DNA of 64,000 nt from Bradyrhizobium sp. LLZ17 (GCF_041200145.1 NZ_CP165734.1:3906001-3970000), one strand, 5' to 3'; numbered from the stretch's first letter, positions 39,378 through 52,459 are shown. Program-made: numbers and translations. Notes: a model not told the origin generated them from the sequence alone.

Positions 39378-41274
39378 GATTTTTTTGCGATCCGCGCCGC
39401 CTTATCTGCGTCATACCACCAGATGGTTGGGAATCCCGATTGCCCGTACTTTGGCAACTCCGTCGGTCGGCCAAAGCGATCCCAGCGCGCTGTTCGCTGC
39501 TTCGGATAGTTCCACTGCGGCACGACGTAATGATTCCACAGCAGCACCCGATCAAGCGCCTTTGTGGCGGCCACAAGCTCGACGCGGTCCTTCGCGAAAA
39601 TCACGCGATCAATGAGCTTGTCGATTGCGGGATTCTTTATGCCAACGATGTTGCGCGAGCCGGCCATATCTGCAGCTTTTGATCCCCAGGACTCACGTTG
39701 CTCGTTTCCGGGCGACAGCGATTCCCCCACGAACCAACGACAATATCGAAATCCCATTCGCGAAGCCGATTCTCGTACTGGGTCGGATCGATTGTGCGCA
39801 CACTGACCGCAATACCCAGCCTCTCCAGGGAAGGCTTATAGAATAGCATGACCCTTTCAAAGGCGGGGTCCTGAGCCAGCAATTCGAGAGAGAATTGGGT
39901 ACCCGTCTTGCTATCGATCAGCTTTCGATCACGTACCTCGTAGCCCGCGGCTTTCAACAAGCGCAGTGCCTCGCGTAAATTGTCACGCACAGCTTCGGGG
40001 CTACCCCCGACCGGATTGGTGTACGCGGTCGTGAACACTTCAGGCGGAACTTCTGCGCGCAGAGGCTCAAGAATTTCGAGCTCTTTTCCTTCGGGTAAGC
40101 CGGTTGCCATCAGCTCCTCGATACCATCGAAATAGCTACTGATGCGCTTATACTGTCCGAAGAATATCTGCTTGTTCATCTCTTCGAAATCGAACGCATA
40201 GTTCAAGGCCCGGCGCACCCGTGGATCGCCGAACTTGGCGCGGCGCAGGTTCGGTGCAAAGGCCTGCATGATTCCGGAACTGCGATTGGGAAATTCTTCC
40301 AACAGCACGCGCTTTTCGACAACGGCCGGAAACTCATAAGCGGTCGCCCAATTCTTCGCACTGTTTTCGGTGCGCCAGTCCACCTGATCGGCCTTGAACG
40401 CTTCGATCGCGACGGTGGCGTCCCTAAAATACTCGAAGCGCAGTTCGTCGAAGTTATTGCGCCCTACGTTGACGTTGAGATCACGCCCCCAATAGTCCTT
40501 CATCCGCTCCAGGACGATGTTGCGACCGGCGACAAACTCCTTGATTCGATATGCGCCTGACCCCAGCGGAACCTCCAGCGTCGTCGCAGTAACATCGCGC
40601 CTCTTGCCCTGCGCATCGCTCCCCTCCCACCAATGCTTGGGCAAAACAACGAGTTCACCGACGATCTGCGGGAGCTCGCGATTTCCTGGCGCATCGAATG
40701 TAAATTTGATGTCACGATCGCCGATCTTCTCGGTGCTCACGACGTGCCGATAGTAGGCTGAATAGAATGGATGATTCTTCTTCAGCACCTCCAGTGAGTA
40801 AATCACGTCCTCGGGCGTAACGGGTTTTCCGTCGTGCCATTTGGCCTGCGCCCGCAATCGATAGATCACGAACGAGGAATCGTCGGGACGGATGACAGCT
40901 TCGGCCAGCAATCCGTATCCAGTCGAAACCTCATCCAAGGAGGGGGTCGCAAGCGTTTCATAAATGAGCGGGACCGGCGCTGCGAGGTTGCCCTTCACGC
41001 CCGAAACAACGTAGTTGAAATTATCGAAGGTTCCGATCTGGATTTGCCGAACCGCCCCGCCCTTTGGCGCGTCGGGATTGACGTAGTCGAAGCGCTTGAA
41101 ATCGGCGGGGTACTTGATGTCACCAAACAGCGACAAAGCATGCCGCCAGGGTAGCTCACCCGCCGATTGCGCCTCGGCCGCGCCGATGACGGGAACGCCG
41201 GCGGCGGAACCGAGGGCGGGAAGCGCCGCGGCGGCAGTGCCGGTGAGCAGTAGATCGCGTCGGGTAATGGCCAA
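39374..41274 (-). CDS. Second YejA-type peptide-binding protein, frameshifted at 39724-39728
   Basis: From ATG 41274 a twin-arginine-like signal (ITRRDLLLTGTAAAALPALG) leads a family-5 binding protein: FGDIKYPADFKRFDYVNPDAPKGGAV, LRAQAKWHDGKPVTPEDVIYSL, GSGAYRIKEFVAGRNIVLERMKDYWG, LNYAFDFEEMNKQIFFGQYKRI. It breaks after VVGSWG; one extra C in the CCCCC run at 39724-39728 restores ESLSPGNEQRESWGSKAADMAGSRNIVGIKNPAIDKLIDRVIF and WNHYVVPQWNYP to the stop at 39374, about 633 residues. Its base composition is lower in G+C than its neighbours (exactly half in 40081-40140), so it may have a different origin from the adjacent paralogue. It may widen the peptide range of the same permease. Confidence 0.83.
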
Positions 41275-41431
41275 ATCAACATCCCTGTCTGGAAGGAGGT
41301 TACCCCTTTAAGTGCCCAATATAGGCGAGGTTTCGACCGAGTACGTTGCTTTTTCCTCATTCTTGGAGGGCCGGCGGGGCGGGTCGCTGCGGCAAAACGC
41401 CCGATAACAACGCCGCGAGGTCCGGATAAGG

Positions 41432-41458
41432 AAACGGCCAGACTTTTCAGCCTGGCCG
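41432..41458 (-). terminator. Probable terminator of cycM
   Basis: On the minus strand CGGCCAGGCT and AGTCTGGCCG pair (ten pairs with one G-U) around a GAAA tetraloop, followed by TTTCC. Located about 30 bases past the cycM stop. The T-run is short, so termination may be partial. Confidence 0.55.
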
Positions 41459-41486
41459 CACTTCCAAGATCGATGGCCGAGGAGCC

Positions 41487-42041
41487 TTACTTCGCCGCGG
41501 TCGGCAGCGGCTTCGGGTTGTCGGAGAGGCTGTTCAGGTAGGCGATGACGTCGGCCCGCTCCGAGTCCTTCGGGATGCCGGCGAAGCCCATCGCGGTGCC
41601 GGGAATAAAGCCCTTCGGATTGGCAATGAACTTATTGAGGTCGTCGATGGTCCAGGTGCCGCCCTTGGCCTTCATCGCGGCCGAGAAGTTGAAGCCGTTG
41701 CGGTCTTCGCCGCGGTGGTCGTCGACGATGCCGTAGAGGTTCGGACCGACGCGGTTCGGGCCGCCCTTTTCGAAGGTGTGGCAGGCCTGGCACTTCTTGG
41801 CGGCAGCCGCGCCCTTCTCGACGGAGGCGGTCTGGAGCAGCTTTTCAATCGGCTCGGAGGGAGCTGCCGCGGCCGGAGCGCCGCCCTTTTCGCCCGCCTC
41901 TTCCTTCACGGCAATCTCGAAGCCCGGCTTTTCCGGCATTTTTGGCGAGAACAGCGCCTGCGCGGTGAAGCTCGTCACCAGCAAAACCAGACAGGTGCCG
42001 AGCACGGCACCGAGGATCTTGTTCAGTTCGAAAGAGTCCAT
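41487..42041 (-). CDS. cycM: Membrane-anchored cytochrome c (CycM type)
   Basis: 184 residues. An uncleaved N-terminal helix (GAVLGTCLVLLVTSFTAQALF, about 11-31) anchors a periplasmic linker rich in Ala/Pro/Glu and a class I cytochrome c domain: haem motif CQACH at 84-88, conserved GPNLYGIV, and the axial Met151 in GTAMGFAG. CycM carries electrons from the bc1 complex to the aa3 oxidase in Bradyrhizobium. The name rests on domain layout and genus. It is divergent from kdsB. Confidence 0.9.
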   Translation of the reverse strand: MDSFELNKILGAVLGTCLVLLVTSFTAQALFSPKMPEKPGFEIAVKEEAGEKGGAPAAAAPSEPIEKLLQTASVEKGAAAAKKCQACHTFEKGGPNRVGPNLYGIVDDHRGEDRNGFNFSAAMKAKGGTWTIDDLNKFIANPKGFIPGTAMGFAGIPKDSERADVIAYLNSLSDNPKPLPTAAK

Positions 42042-42274
42042 TTCCGGCTAGGCCCCACACCGCAAGAAGGAAATAGCAGCCATGCGGCCGCCAGGACGAG
42101 CCTCGGGAGAATCAAACGTTCCTTATTGTTTCCCCGAGTTTTGCCATTGAGATATCGGTTTGCCCGGGGTCTGGCAACCCGTATAAGCGACCCGGCTTTG
42201 AGCCCGTCCCCACCCCATTTCTCGGCGCGGAAATCGCCACGCTTCCAGTCCATTGAAACCAGACCCTTGAGCTC

Positions 42275-43039
42275 ATGACCGATCCCCGCATCCTGGTGCT
42301 GATCCCGGCTCGCATGGCCGCCACCCGCCTGCCCGGCAAGCCGCTCGCCGATATCGCGGGCCTGCCGATGATCGTGCACGTGCTGCGCCGCGCCGAAGCG
42401 GCCGGTATCGGCCGGGTCGCAGTCGCAACCGATACGGCGGAAATCGCCGCGGTGGTGAGCGCCCACGGCGGCGAAGCCGTGATGACCCGCCCCGAGCACC
42501 CCTCAGGCTCGGACCGCATCCATGAGGCCATGCAGAAGCTCGATTCCGACGGCAAGGCGGAGATCGTGGTCAATCTCCAGGGCGATTTCCCGACGATCAC
42601 CATCGACAACATCCGCGACGTGCTGCCGCCGCTCCAAGACCCCGCCGTGGACATCGCCACGCTGGCCTCGCAGATCCACACCCAGGAGGAGGACCTCGCG
42701 CCGAGCGTCGTGAAAGCGATTGGAACCTCGCTCGGAGGCAGGCGCATGCGTGCACTTTATTTCACCCGCGCGACCGCCCCGACCGGCGACGGACCGCGCT
42801 ACCACCATATCGGTCTGTACGCCTACCGCCGCGCCGCGCTGGAGCGCTACGTTTCGCTGCCGCCGTCACCGCTGGAGCTGCAGGAGAAGCTCGAGCAGCT
42901 CCGGGCGCTGGAGGCCGGAATGCGGATCGACTTCACCATCGTCGATACCGTGCCCCGCGGGGTCGACACGCCGGCGGATCTCGAGACCGCCCGCGGCATC
43001 CTTTCAAATCCTGAGCCGCTGCTACAAGGCCGAGCATGA
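42275..43039 (+). CDS. kdsB: 3-deoxy-manno-octulosonate cytidylyltransferase
   Basis: 254 residues, normal. It activates KDO with CTP for lipopolysaccharide core synthesis. Motifs: [23 protein letters not shown] (nucleotide-binding N-terminus), [19 protein letters not shown] (family: NxQGDxP) and [36 protein letters not shown]. The stop overlaps the pheA start by four bases (ATGA), a pairing common in Bradyrhizobium relatives, though the pathways are unrelated. Confidence 0.97.
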   Translation: MTDPRILVLIPARMAATRLPGKPLADIAGLPMIVHVLRRAEAAGIGRVAVATDTAEIAAVVSAHGGEAVMTRPEHPSGSDRIHEAMQKLDSDGKAEIVVNLQGDFPTITIDNIRDVLPPLQDPAVDIATLASQIHTQEEDLAPSVVKAIGTSLGGRRMRALYFTRATAPTGDGPRYHHIGLYAYRRAALERYVSLPPSPLELQEKLEQLRALEAGMRIDFTIVDTVPRGVDTPADLETARGILSNPEPLLQGRA

Positions 43040-43897
43040 GCAAGATGAAAATCGCATTCCAGGGCGAACCCGGGGCCAATTCCCACATCGCCATCGTCGA
43101 GGCCTATCCCGACGCCGAGCCGTTGCCCTGCGCCACCTTCGAGGACGCGCTGTCGGCGATCTCGTCAGGCGAGGCCGATCTCGGCATGATCCCGATCGAG
43201 AATTCGGTTGCGGGCCGCGTCGCCGACATTCATCACCTGCTCCCTGCTTCCGGCCTCTTCATCATCGGCGAATGGTTCTTGCCGGTCCGGCATCAGCTGA
43301 TGGCGGTGAGAGGCACGAAGCTTGCCGACATCAAGAGCGTCGAGAAGTCATGTGCATGCGCTCGGCCAGTGCCGGCGCGTGATCCGCAAGCTCGGCATCA
43401 AGCCGATCGTGCACGCCGACACCGCCGGCAGCGCCCGCGACATCTCCGAGCGCAACGACAAGTCGGTCGCCGCGATCGCCTCGCGGCTGGCCGCCCAGAT
43501 CTACGGCCTCGACATTCTGGCCGAGGACATCGAGGACGAGGCCCACAACACCACGCGCTTCGTGGTGCTGGCGCGCGAGCCGAAATGGGCGGCGCAGGGC
43601 TCCGGCCCGCTGGTCACCACTTTTGTATTCCGGGTGCGCAACCTGCCGGCCGCGCTCTACAAGGCGCTCGGTGGTTTTGCCACCAACGGCGTCAACATGA
43701 CCAAGCTCGAGAGCTACATGGTCGACGGCAATTTCTTCGCCACGCAGTTTTATGCCGATGTCGACGGCCATCCCGAGGACAAGAGCCTGGCGTTCGCGAT
43801 CGAGGAGTTGAAATTCTTTTCGCGCGAATTCCGCATCGTCGGCGTCTATCCGGGACATCCGTTCCGCGCGACCTTCAGCGAGACGCAGCAGGATTGA
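43036..43897 (+). CDS. pheA: Prephenate dehydratase with ACT domain, frameshifted at 43345
   Basis: The frame starts [19 protein letters not shown] and carries the PDT domain ([39 protein letters not shown]). After IKSVE it derails; dropping one A at 43345-43346 (GAGAAGTC read as GAGAGTC) restores [35 protein letters not shown], then [19 protein letters not shown] (with the TRF motif) and a C-terminal ACT domain with [13 protein letters not shown] for phenylalanine feedback. The stop at 43897 gives about 286 residues, normal for a monofunctional PheA. Loss of this enzyme would cause phenylalanine auxotrophy, so a sequencing error is likely. Confidence 0.88.
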
Positions 43898-43927
43898 CCG
43901 CGACTTCCCCTGGAGCGGAACGTTAAG

Positions 43928-44944
43928 CTAAGCGGCCTGCCTCGCCAGCCCGAACGCCTGCGCCAGCAGCGAATACGACTTTTTCCGCGCATCGTGGTCG
44001 TACACCGCTGTGATCACCATCAATTCGTCCGGCTTGCTCGCGTCGATCAGCGGCTGAAGCGTCTTCTGCACCGTCGCGGGGCTGCCGACGAACAGGCGCG
44101 AGCGATTGCGGGCAATCGAGCTGCGCTCGGAATCCGTATAAGGATAGGCCAGCGCCTCCTCGACGCTCGGCAGCGGCAGATATTGGCCGCGATCTCGGCG
44201 CAGGCGGTTGAGGTCGGAGGAGCTCGCGAGCTTCTCGGCTTCCTCATCGGTATCCGCCGTGATCGCCGCGACGGCGAGGATCGCGTGCGGGCTCGCGCGC
44301 CATGCCGAGGGCTGAAAGCGGTTGCGGTAGTGCACCATGGCGTCGGTCGCGTCGTGGGATGCAAAATGATGGGCGAAGGCGAAGCCCATCCCGACTTGTG
44401 CCGCCAGTTCCGACGAATAATCGCTGGAGCCGAGCAGCCAGATCGGCGGCAACGGCGTGTCGTCGGGCATCGCGATGACGTTGTTGTAGGGGTGGCCTGC
44501 GGGGAATTCGCGGGTCTGCCACAGGATCAATTCGTGCAACCGCTCCAGGAAATCGTCGCCCTCGCGGCGGTCGAGCCGGCTACGGAGCGCATACGCGGTG
44601 GCGCCGTCGGTCCCGGGCGCGCGGCCGAGGCCGAGATCGATGCGGCCGGGAAACAGCGCCTCCAGCATCTTGAAGCGCTCGGCCACGACCAGCGGGGCGT
44701 GGTTGGGCAGCATCACACCGCCGGAGCCGACGCGGAGGTGCTTCGTCACCGCCGCGATCTGGCCGATCATCACATCGGGTGCGGGGCTCGCCACCGAGGC
44801 CAGGTTGTGGTGCTCGGCGAGCCAGTAGCGGACGTAACCGAGCCCATCGACATGCCGCGCCAGGTCAATGCTGTTGCGCAGCGCCGCGGCGGGCTTGGTG
44901 CCTGTGCTGACGACGGAGAGGTCGAGGACTGAGAGCGGGATCAT
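43928..44944 (-). CDS. Luciferase-like flavin-dependent oxidoreductase (LLM class)
   Basis: 338 residues of the luciferase-like monooxygenase TIM-barrel family. Features: [44 protein letters not shown] near the start (the conserved RYWxAEHH), [41 protein letters not shown], and [28 protein letters not shown]. These use FMN supplied by a partner reductase. The LLM group with this N-terminus includes many uncharacterised oxidoreductases. It converges on pheA with 30 bases between them. Confidence 0.9.
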   Translation of the reverse strand: MIPLSVLDLSVVSTGTKPAAALRNSIDLARHVDGLGYVRYWLAEHHNLASVASPAPDVMIGQIAAVTKHLRVGSGGVMLPNHAPLVVAERFKMLEALFPGRIDLGLGRAPGTDGATAYALRSRLDRREGDDFLERLHELILWQTREFPAGHPYNNVIAMPDDTPLPPIWLLGSSDYSSELAAQVGMGFAFAHHFASHDATDAMVHYRNRFQPSAWRASPHAILAVAAITADTDEEAEKLASSSDLNRLRRDRGQYLPLPSVEEALAYPYTDSERSSIARNRSRLFVGSPATVQKTLQPLIDASKPDELMVITAVYDHDARKKSYSLLAQAFGLARQAA

Positions 44945-45321
44945 GACGCGCTAACGTAATGGAGGGCCGCGCGGCGACAATGGGCTGACTGCGCAGGTCT
45001 GGCGTGTGTGCGGCACTCCAGCCAGTCCGGGCGAGGCGGGGTGTTGGGATGGATATCAGCCAAATCACAACGGATTCATACTTCCCACCTAGTATAATTA
45101 ATCTCGGCAGCCGCCTAATTTCATATAAAACGTTGATATAGATATACTTTCTATATATCAAGCACTTGCCCACTCAAGCCGGGTTCGGCGCAATATTTGG
45201 CCTCCGCATCAGGCAAGTGGGCCACTTCCCATCACCGATGGGCTGTCGAAAAAAACCTCCCTTGCCCTATCTTCGCCCTCACAAGCTACCTAACCGCCTG
45301 CAAGCTGGAGTGAGTGGTGCC
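44945..45321. other. Leader and promoter region of metF (no gene)
   Basis: 377 bases between the LLM gene start and metF ATG. The first 110 bases are GC-rich. Then comes an A+T-rich block (45085-45165) containing TATAAT at 45113-45118 and the inverted repeat listed separately. From 45163 to 45227 two mutually exclusive pairings are possible: CACTTGCC (45163-45170) with GGCAAGTG (45212-45219), or GCCCACT (45168-45174) with AGTGGGC (45216-45222); a third hairpin AAGTGG-G-CCACTT spans 45215-45227. I see no match to SAM-II or SAH riboswitch core sequences. Confidence 0.6.
45133..45161. promoter_or_regulatory. Operator-like inverted repeat upstream of metF
   Basis: TTGATATA (45133-45140) and TATATCAA (45154-45161) are exact inverted copies 13 bases apart, and the flanks TTGATATAGA/TCTATATATCAA extend the symmetry. 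Half-sites with TTGATAT/ATATCAA resemble those of ArsR/SmtB-type winged-helix repressors, a family that includes regulators of methionine and S-adenosylhomocysteine metabolism; the regulator itself is not in the window. Confidence 0.5.
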
Positions 45322-46248
45322 ATGACCGAGTTTACGACGCCTGCCCAAGCCGACGGGCAAGACGGGCACCTTTCCTCGAAGCGGCCGGCGATCTCTTTCG
45401 AGTTCTTTCCGCCCAAGACCGAGGAGATGGAGCGGAATCTCTGGGACACCATCAACCGCCTCGCCCCGCTCGACCCGAAATTCGTCTCGGTGACCTATGG
45501 CGCCGGCGGCTCGACGCGTGAGCGGACCCACGCCACCATCTCGCGCATCCTGAAAGAGACCGCGCTGCTGCCCGCCGCGCATCTGACCTGCGTCGGTGCC
45601 TCCTGCGGCGAGATCGACGAGATCGTCGACCGCTATCACGAGGTCGGCGTCCGCCACATCGTCGGCTTGCGCGGCGATCCGCCCGGCGGCATCGGCACGG
45701 CCTATGCCAGCCATCCCGACGGCTACCAGAGCTCCGCCGCGCTGGTCGCCGGGATCAAGAAGCGCCACGGCGACATCGAGGTGTCGGTCTCGGCCTACCC
45801 CGAGAAGCACCCCGAGGCTCGCGACTTCGACGCCGATATCGACACGCTGAAGGCCAAAGTCGACGCGGGCGCAACCCGCGCGATCACGCAGGTGTTTTTC
45901 GATAACGACCTCTACTTCCGCTATCTCGACCGGGTCCGCGCCCGCGGCATCAACATCCCGATCGTCCCGGGCATCATGCCGATGCACAATTTCAAGCAGG
46001 CGAGAGCCTTCGTCACCCGCGCCGGCACATCCGTGCCGGACTGGCTCGCGGAGAAGTTCGAAGGCCTCGACGACGATGCCGAGACCCGCAAGCTGGTGGC
46101 GGCAACCGTTGCCGCCGGCCAGGTGCAGAAGCTCGCCAAGCGCGGCGTCGACACCTTCCATTTCTACACCATGAACCGCGCCGATCTCGTGTTCGCGATC
46201 AGCCATTTGCTCGGCATTCGCGCCAAGAGCGCGCAGAAGGCGGCCTGA
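45322..46248 (+). CDS. metF: Methylenetetrahydrofolate reductase
   Basis: 308 residues from ATG 45322, chosen because GGAG lies 12 to 15 bases upstream and the family begins near here (PAISFEFFPPKTEEMERNLW); the open frame upstream to 45166 is not conserved-looking. It reduces 5,10-methylene-THF to 5-methyl-THF with FAD and NADH. Motifs: SVTYGAGGSTRERTHATI, HLTCVGAS, HIVGLRGDPPGG, TQVFFDNDLYFRYLDRVRARGINIPIVPGIMP. It supplies the methyl donor for metH, six bases downstream. Confidence 0.96.
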   Translation: MTEFTTPAQADGQDGHLSSKRPAISFEFFPPKTEEMERNLWDTINRLAPLDPKFVSVTYGAGGSTRERTHATISRILKETALLPAAHLTCVGASCGEIDEIVDRYHEVGVRHIVGLRGDPPGGIGTAYASHPDGYQSSAALVAGIKKRHGDIEVSVSAYPEKHPEARDFDADIDTLKAKVDAGATRAITQVFFDNDLYFRYLDRVRARGINIPIVPGIMPMHNFKQARAFVTRAGTSVPDWLAEKFEGLDDDAETRKLVAATVAAGQVQKLAKRGVDTFHFYTMNRADLVFAISHLLGIRAKSAQKAA

Positions 46249-46254
46249 CCCAAG

Positions 46255-50115
<3,861 letters not shown>

Positions 50116-50122
50116 GCCCGCT

Positions 50123-50249
50123 GTCGTCCCGGCGAAAGCCGGGACCCATACCGCGAGATCTATCTTGAGTGCTTGATCGCAGTACCGGACGACAAATCTC
50201 CGCCAAACTCCTCCCTGGGGTTATGGGTCCCGGCCTTCGCCGGGACGAC
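50123..50249. repeat. Intergenic palindrome, family A (after metH)
   Basis: Arms at 50123-50148 and 50224-50249 are inverted copies of the family-A ends with one mismatch (GCGAAAGCC for GCGAAGGCC). The inner 75 bases align well with the copy at 56316-56442 (both 127 bases; shared CCGCCAAAC/CGCCAAAC and CTCCCTG-GGTTATGGG). It begins only seven bases after the metH stop. Confidence 0.88.
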
Positions 50250-50376
50250 AAAAAGTGAAAGATGAAGAACAACCCCATGCACAGTAGCGATGGGGTTGAA
50301 AAGCCTGACGATTTTTCGGCCTTGCCGAAAACCGCTTGCTCCGTCGGGGCAAAACACCTGTATTGATTGATCGTCG

Positions 50377-50443
50377 CAGACTTGGCTGTTGGCAGACTTG
50401 GCCTGTTGGCAGATTTGGGCCGTTGGCAGACTTGGCCAGTTGA
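50377..50443. repeat. Imperfect tandem repeat, four units of 16-17 bases
   Basis: Units CAGACTTGGCTGTTGG, CAGACTTGGCCTGTTGG, CAGATTTGGGCCGTTGG, CAGACTTGGCCAGTTGA follow one another without gaps. Not in a gene; it lies between a family-A and a family-B palindrome. Likely to vary in copy number between strains. Confidence 0.85.
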
Positions 50444-50468
50444 ACGGCAGAGGCGCTCCACCCGATCC

Positions 50469-50548
50469 CGTCATTGCGAGCGCAGCGAAGCAATCCAGAA
50501 TCTTGCCGCGGGGGCAGACTGGATTGCTTCGCTGCGCTCGCAATGACG
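50469..50548. repeat. Intergenic palindrome, family B, perfect form
   Basis: The first and last 29 bases are perfect inverted copies (start CGTCATTGCGAGCGCAGCG, end CGCTGCGCTCGCAATGACG), with a central 22 bases including TTGCCGCGGGGGCAG. Related, less symmetric copies at 53588-53674 and 57259-57345. Confidence 0.9.
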
Positions 50549-50696
50549 GAGTGTGGGCGGCGGCGTCGTTCCCCAACTCACTTCCACGGCTGCGCATTCT
50601 CGCGGCGCGTTGCCCCCGCGTCCCATAGGGCCGTGAACGCAACGCGCGCTCGCTGCGACCAATTGCGGTCGCCATCGAGAGAGCCAAGGAAATCAG

Positions 50697-51704
50697 ATGC
50701 TGGATGCCCATCAATTGATGTGGACGGAGATTGCCGCCGCGATCTCGATGCTGCTGTTCGGATTGACGCTGCTCGGTCTGGTCCGGACGCGGGGCCGGAT
50801 GCAGGCGGCGCGGAGCTGGGACAAGGTCGAGGGCATCATCGTGGCCTCCGAGGTCAAACAGCCGGCGTCGCACGTCTCGGACGATCTGGACGATGCCACG
50901 CCCATCATCCGCTACCGCTATCGCGCCGGCGGCCAGGAGCAGGAAAGCGACAAGGTCGTGGTCGGCGGCATCGCCATGACCACGCGCGTGCTCGCCGCAA
51001 AGCTCGCCGGACGCTATCCGGTCGGCGCCCATGTCGACGTCTATGTCGATCCGAAGCAACCGGCCGAGGCGCTGCTGGAGCCGGCCACGGCGCAGAACGT
51101 CGCGGCGCTGGTGGCGTTCACGATCGTGTTCGGCTTCATCGCCGCCACCCTGACCGCGCATTCGCTGGCCGGTCACGTGCTCTACGCCAACAACGGCGTC
51201 CCGCTAGTCGCGTTCGCGCTGCCGATCATCGTGCTGCTGGGCGGTGTGTTCTGCGTCGGCGAGTATGTCAGGACGCGCCGGCTTGCGAGCGCCAGCCTGC
51301 GCTGGCCGACCGCGGCCGGAAGGGTGACCCATTGCGAGGTGATCGAGGAGATCATCGAGGACAAGAGCGACGACGACAACAAATCATCGAGCCGCAAGCT
51401 GCATTACCGTTATCAGGTCGACCTCCGTTACGCCTACAAGATCGACAAGCGCGACTTCATCGGCACCGAGGTCAATTGGAACGGCACCGCGATCTACGGC
51501 CTGCGCGAGGTCGCGGAAAAGGCGGCGGCGCAGTGGAGCCTCGGTCAGAACGTCACCGTCTCTTACGATCCGGAACGGCCGGGACACGCAGTGCTTGAGC
51601 CTGCCAGCCGGAAAGGCGCGCTGACACCGCTGATCGGAGCGGCGACCTGCGCAATCATAGGCGGCATTTTCCTGACGTTCCTGATCAAGGCCGGGCTCGG
51701 TTAG
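50697..51704 (+). CDS. Membrane protein with two DUF3592-like domains
   Basis: 335 residues. Layout: N-terminal helix (AAAISMLLFGLTLLGLVRT), a soluble beta-rich domain of about 100 residues (WDKVEGIIVASEVKQP ... IIRYRYRAGGQEQESDKV ... GAHVDVYVDPKQPAEALLEP), two helices (VAALVAFTIVFGFIAATLTAH and VAFALPIIVLLGGVFCVGEY), a second similar soluble domain (WPTAAGRVTHCEV ... YRYQVDLRYAYKIDKRDFIGTEV ... GQNVTVSYDPERPGHAVLEP) and a C-terminal helix. The two soluble domains are clearly repeats of each other, of the DUF3592 type. Function unknown. Surrounded by palindromes on both sides, it appears to be transcribed alone. Confidence 0.85.
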   Translation: MLDAHQLMWTEIAAAISMLLFGLTLLGLVRTRGRMQAARSWDKVEGIIVASEVKQPASHVSDDLDDATPIIRYRYRAGGQEQESDKVVVGGIAMTTRVLAAKLAGRYPVGAHVDVYVDPKQPAEALLEPATAQNVAALVAFTIVFGFIAATLTAHSLAGHVLYANNGVPLVAFALPIIVLLGGVFCVGEYVRTRRLASASLRWPTAAGRVTHCEVIEEIIEDKSDDDNKSSSRKLHYRYQVDLRYAYKIDKRDFIGTEVNWNGTAIYGLREVAEKAAAQWSLGQNVTVSYDPERPGHAVLEPASRKGALTPLIGAATCAIIGGIFLTFLIKAGLG

Positions 51705-51715
51705 CGCGGCTTGGT

Positions 51716-51819
51716 GTCATTCCGGGGCGTGCGGAGCACGAACCCGGAATCCGTTGTGCAACATGTGTCGTAGAACAATGGATTCCGGGTTCGCGCCAAG
51801 TGGCGCGCCCCGGAATGAC
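51716..51819. repeat. Intergenic palindrome, family C
   Basis: Starts GTCATTCCGGGGCGTGCGGA and ends CGCGCCCCGGAATGAC; inner arms AACCCGGAATCC and GGATTCCGGGTTCG also pair, so the whole 104 bases can fold into one long interrupted stem. Sits between the convergent DUF3592 and glutathione transferase genes. Confidence 0.88.
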
Positions 51820-51829
51820 GACGCCCTCC

Positions 51830-52459
51830 TCACCCCTTCGGCGGCGCCAGCGGCTGCACGATCTCCTGGAACGGAGCCAAGGCCTCGCAACGCGCCGCAT
51901 GCGCGCTCAGCGCCGGATAGTGCGAAGCCTCGAACAGCTGCGGATGTGCCTCGCGGGTGAAGCGGACGACGCAGGCGACCGCGACGTCGGCGTGGCCGAT
52001 GCGGTCTCCCAGCCAGTACGGCATCGTCACCTTGGCGCGCTCGGTTTCGAGCACGGTCAAGACGTCCGCGATCTGCGCCTGGCAGCGCTCGACCCACAGC
52101 GCAAGCTGCTCCTTCCGCAGCACGCGCTCGTAGAGCAGGCTGACCGCCTTGTCGCCGAGGCCGGAGGCGAGCGCACAGATGCGCAGATGGCGCCGGCGCT
52201 CGGCGCCAGTCCGCGGCAGCATGGCTTTGTCCGCGCCAACGCGCTCGTCGAGATAATCGAGGATGATCGTGCTCTCGATCAGCGCCTCGCCGTCGTCGAG
52301 CACCAGGGTCGGCACACGGCGCAACGGATTATACGGCGCGATCTTATCGGCATCGCCGAAGGTCGACCATGGCCTGTGTTCGAAAGCGAGCCCGTAAAGC
52401 CGAAGCGCGATCGCGACACGGCGGACGAAGGGGGAATCGTATTGGCCGATCAGGAACAT
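51830..52459 (-). CDS. Glutathione S-transferase family protein
   Basis: 209 residues from ATG 52459 (MFLIGQYDSPFVRRVAIALRLYGLAFEHRPWSTFGDADKI); the open frame to 52531 is not used. The thioredoxin-like N-domain carries the conserved cis-proline motif RVPTLVLDDGEALIESTIILDYLDE; the helical C-domain has WLGDRIGHADVAVACVVRFTREAHP (the N-capping ISxAD-type pattern). The catalytic residue near the start is Ser/Tyr9-10 region (QYDSPF). It conjugates glutathione to electrophiles or acts as an isomerase/peroxidase; the substrate is unknown. Confidence 0.88.
   Translation of the reverse strand: MFLIGQYDSPFVRRVAIALRLYGLAFEHRPWSTFGDADKIAPYNPLRRVPTLVLDDGEALIESTIILDYLDERVGADKAMLPRTGAERRRHLRICALASGLGDKAVSLLYERVLRKEQLALWVERCQAQIADVLTVLETERAKVTMPYWLGDRIGHADVAVACVVRFTREAHPQLFEASHYPALSAHAARCEALAPFQEIVQPLAPPKG

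Larger units (their letters stand above)
50116..50696. other. Repeat-rich intergenic region after metH
   Basis: 581 bases without a gene. It holds a family-A palindrome (50123-50249), a hairpin TTTTCGGC-CTT-GCCGAAAA (50313-50331), an imperfect 17-base tandem repeat (50377-50443) and a family-B palindrome (50469-50548), each listed or described separately. The last 140 bases before the DUF3592 gene presumably contain its promoter; AAGGAAA lies just before the ATG. Confidence 0.7.

Noticed and set aside
44945..45321. SAM-II or SAH riboswitch before metF
   Set aside because: I searched by eye for the conserved core sequences and found none; only generic hairpins are present.
50313..50331. Hairpin TTTTCGGC-CTT-GCCGAAAA as terminator of metH
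   Set aside because: The T-run lies within the stem, not after it, in either direction, and it is about 200 bases past metH.
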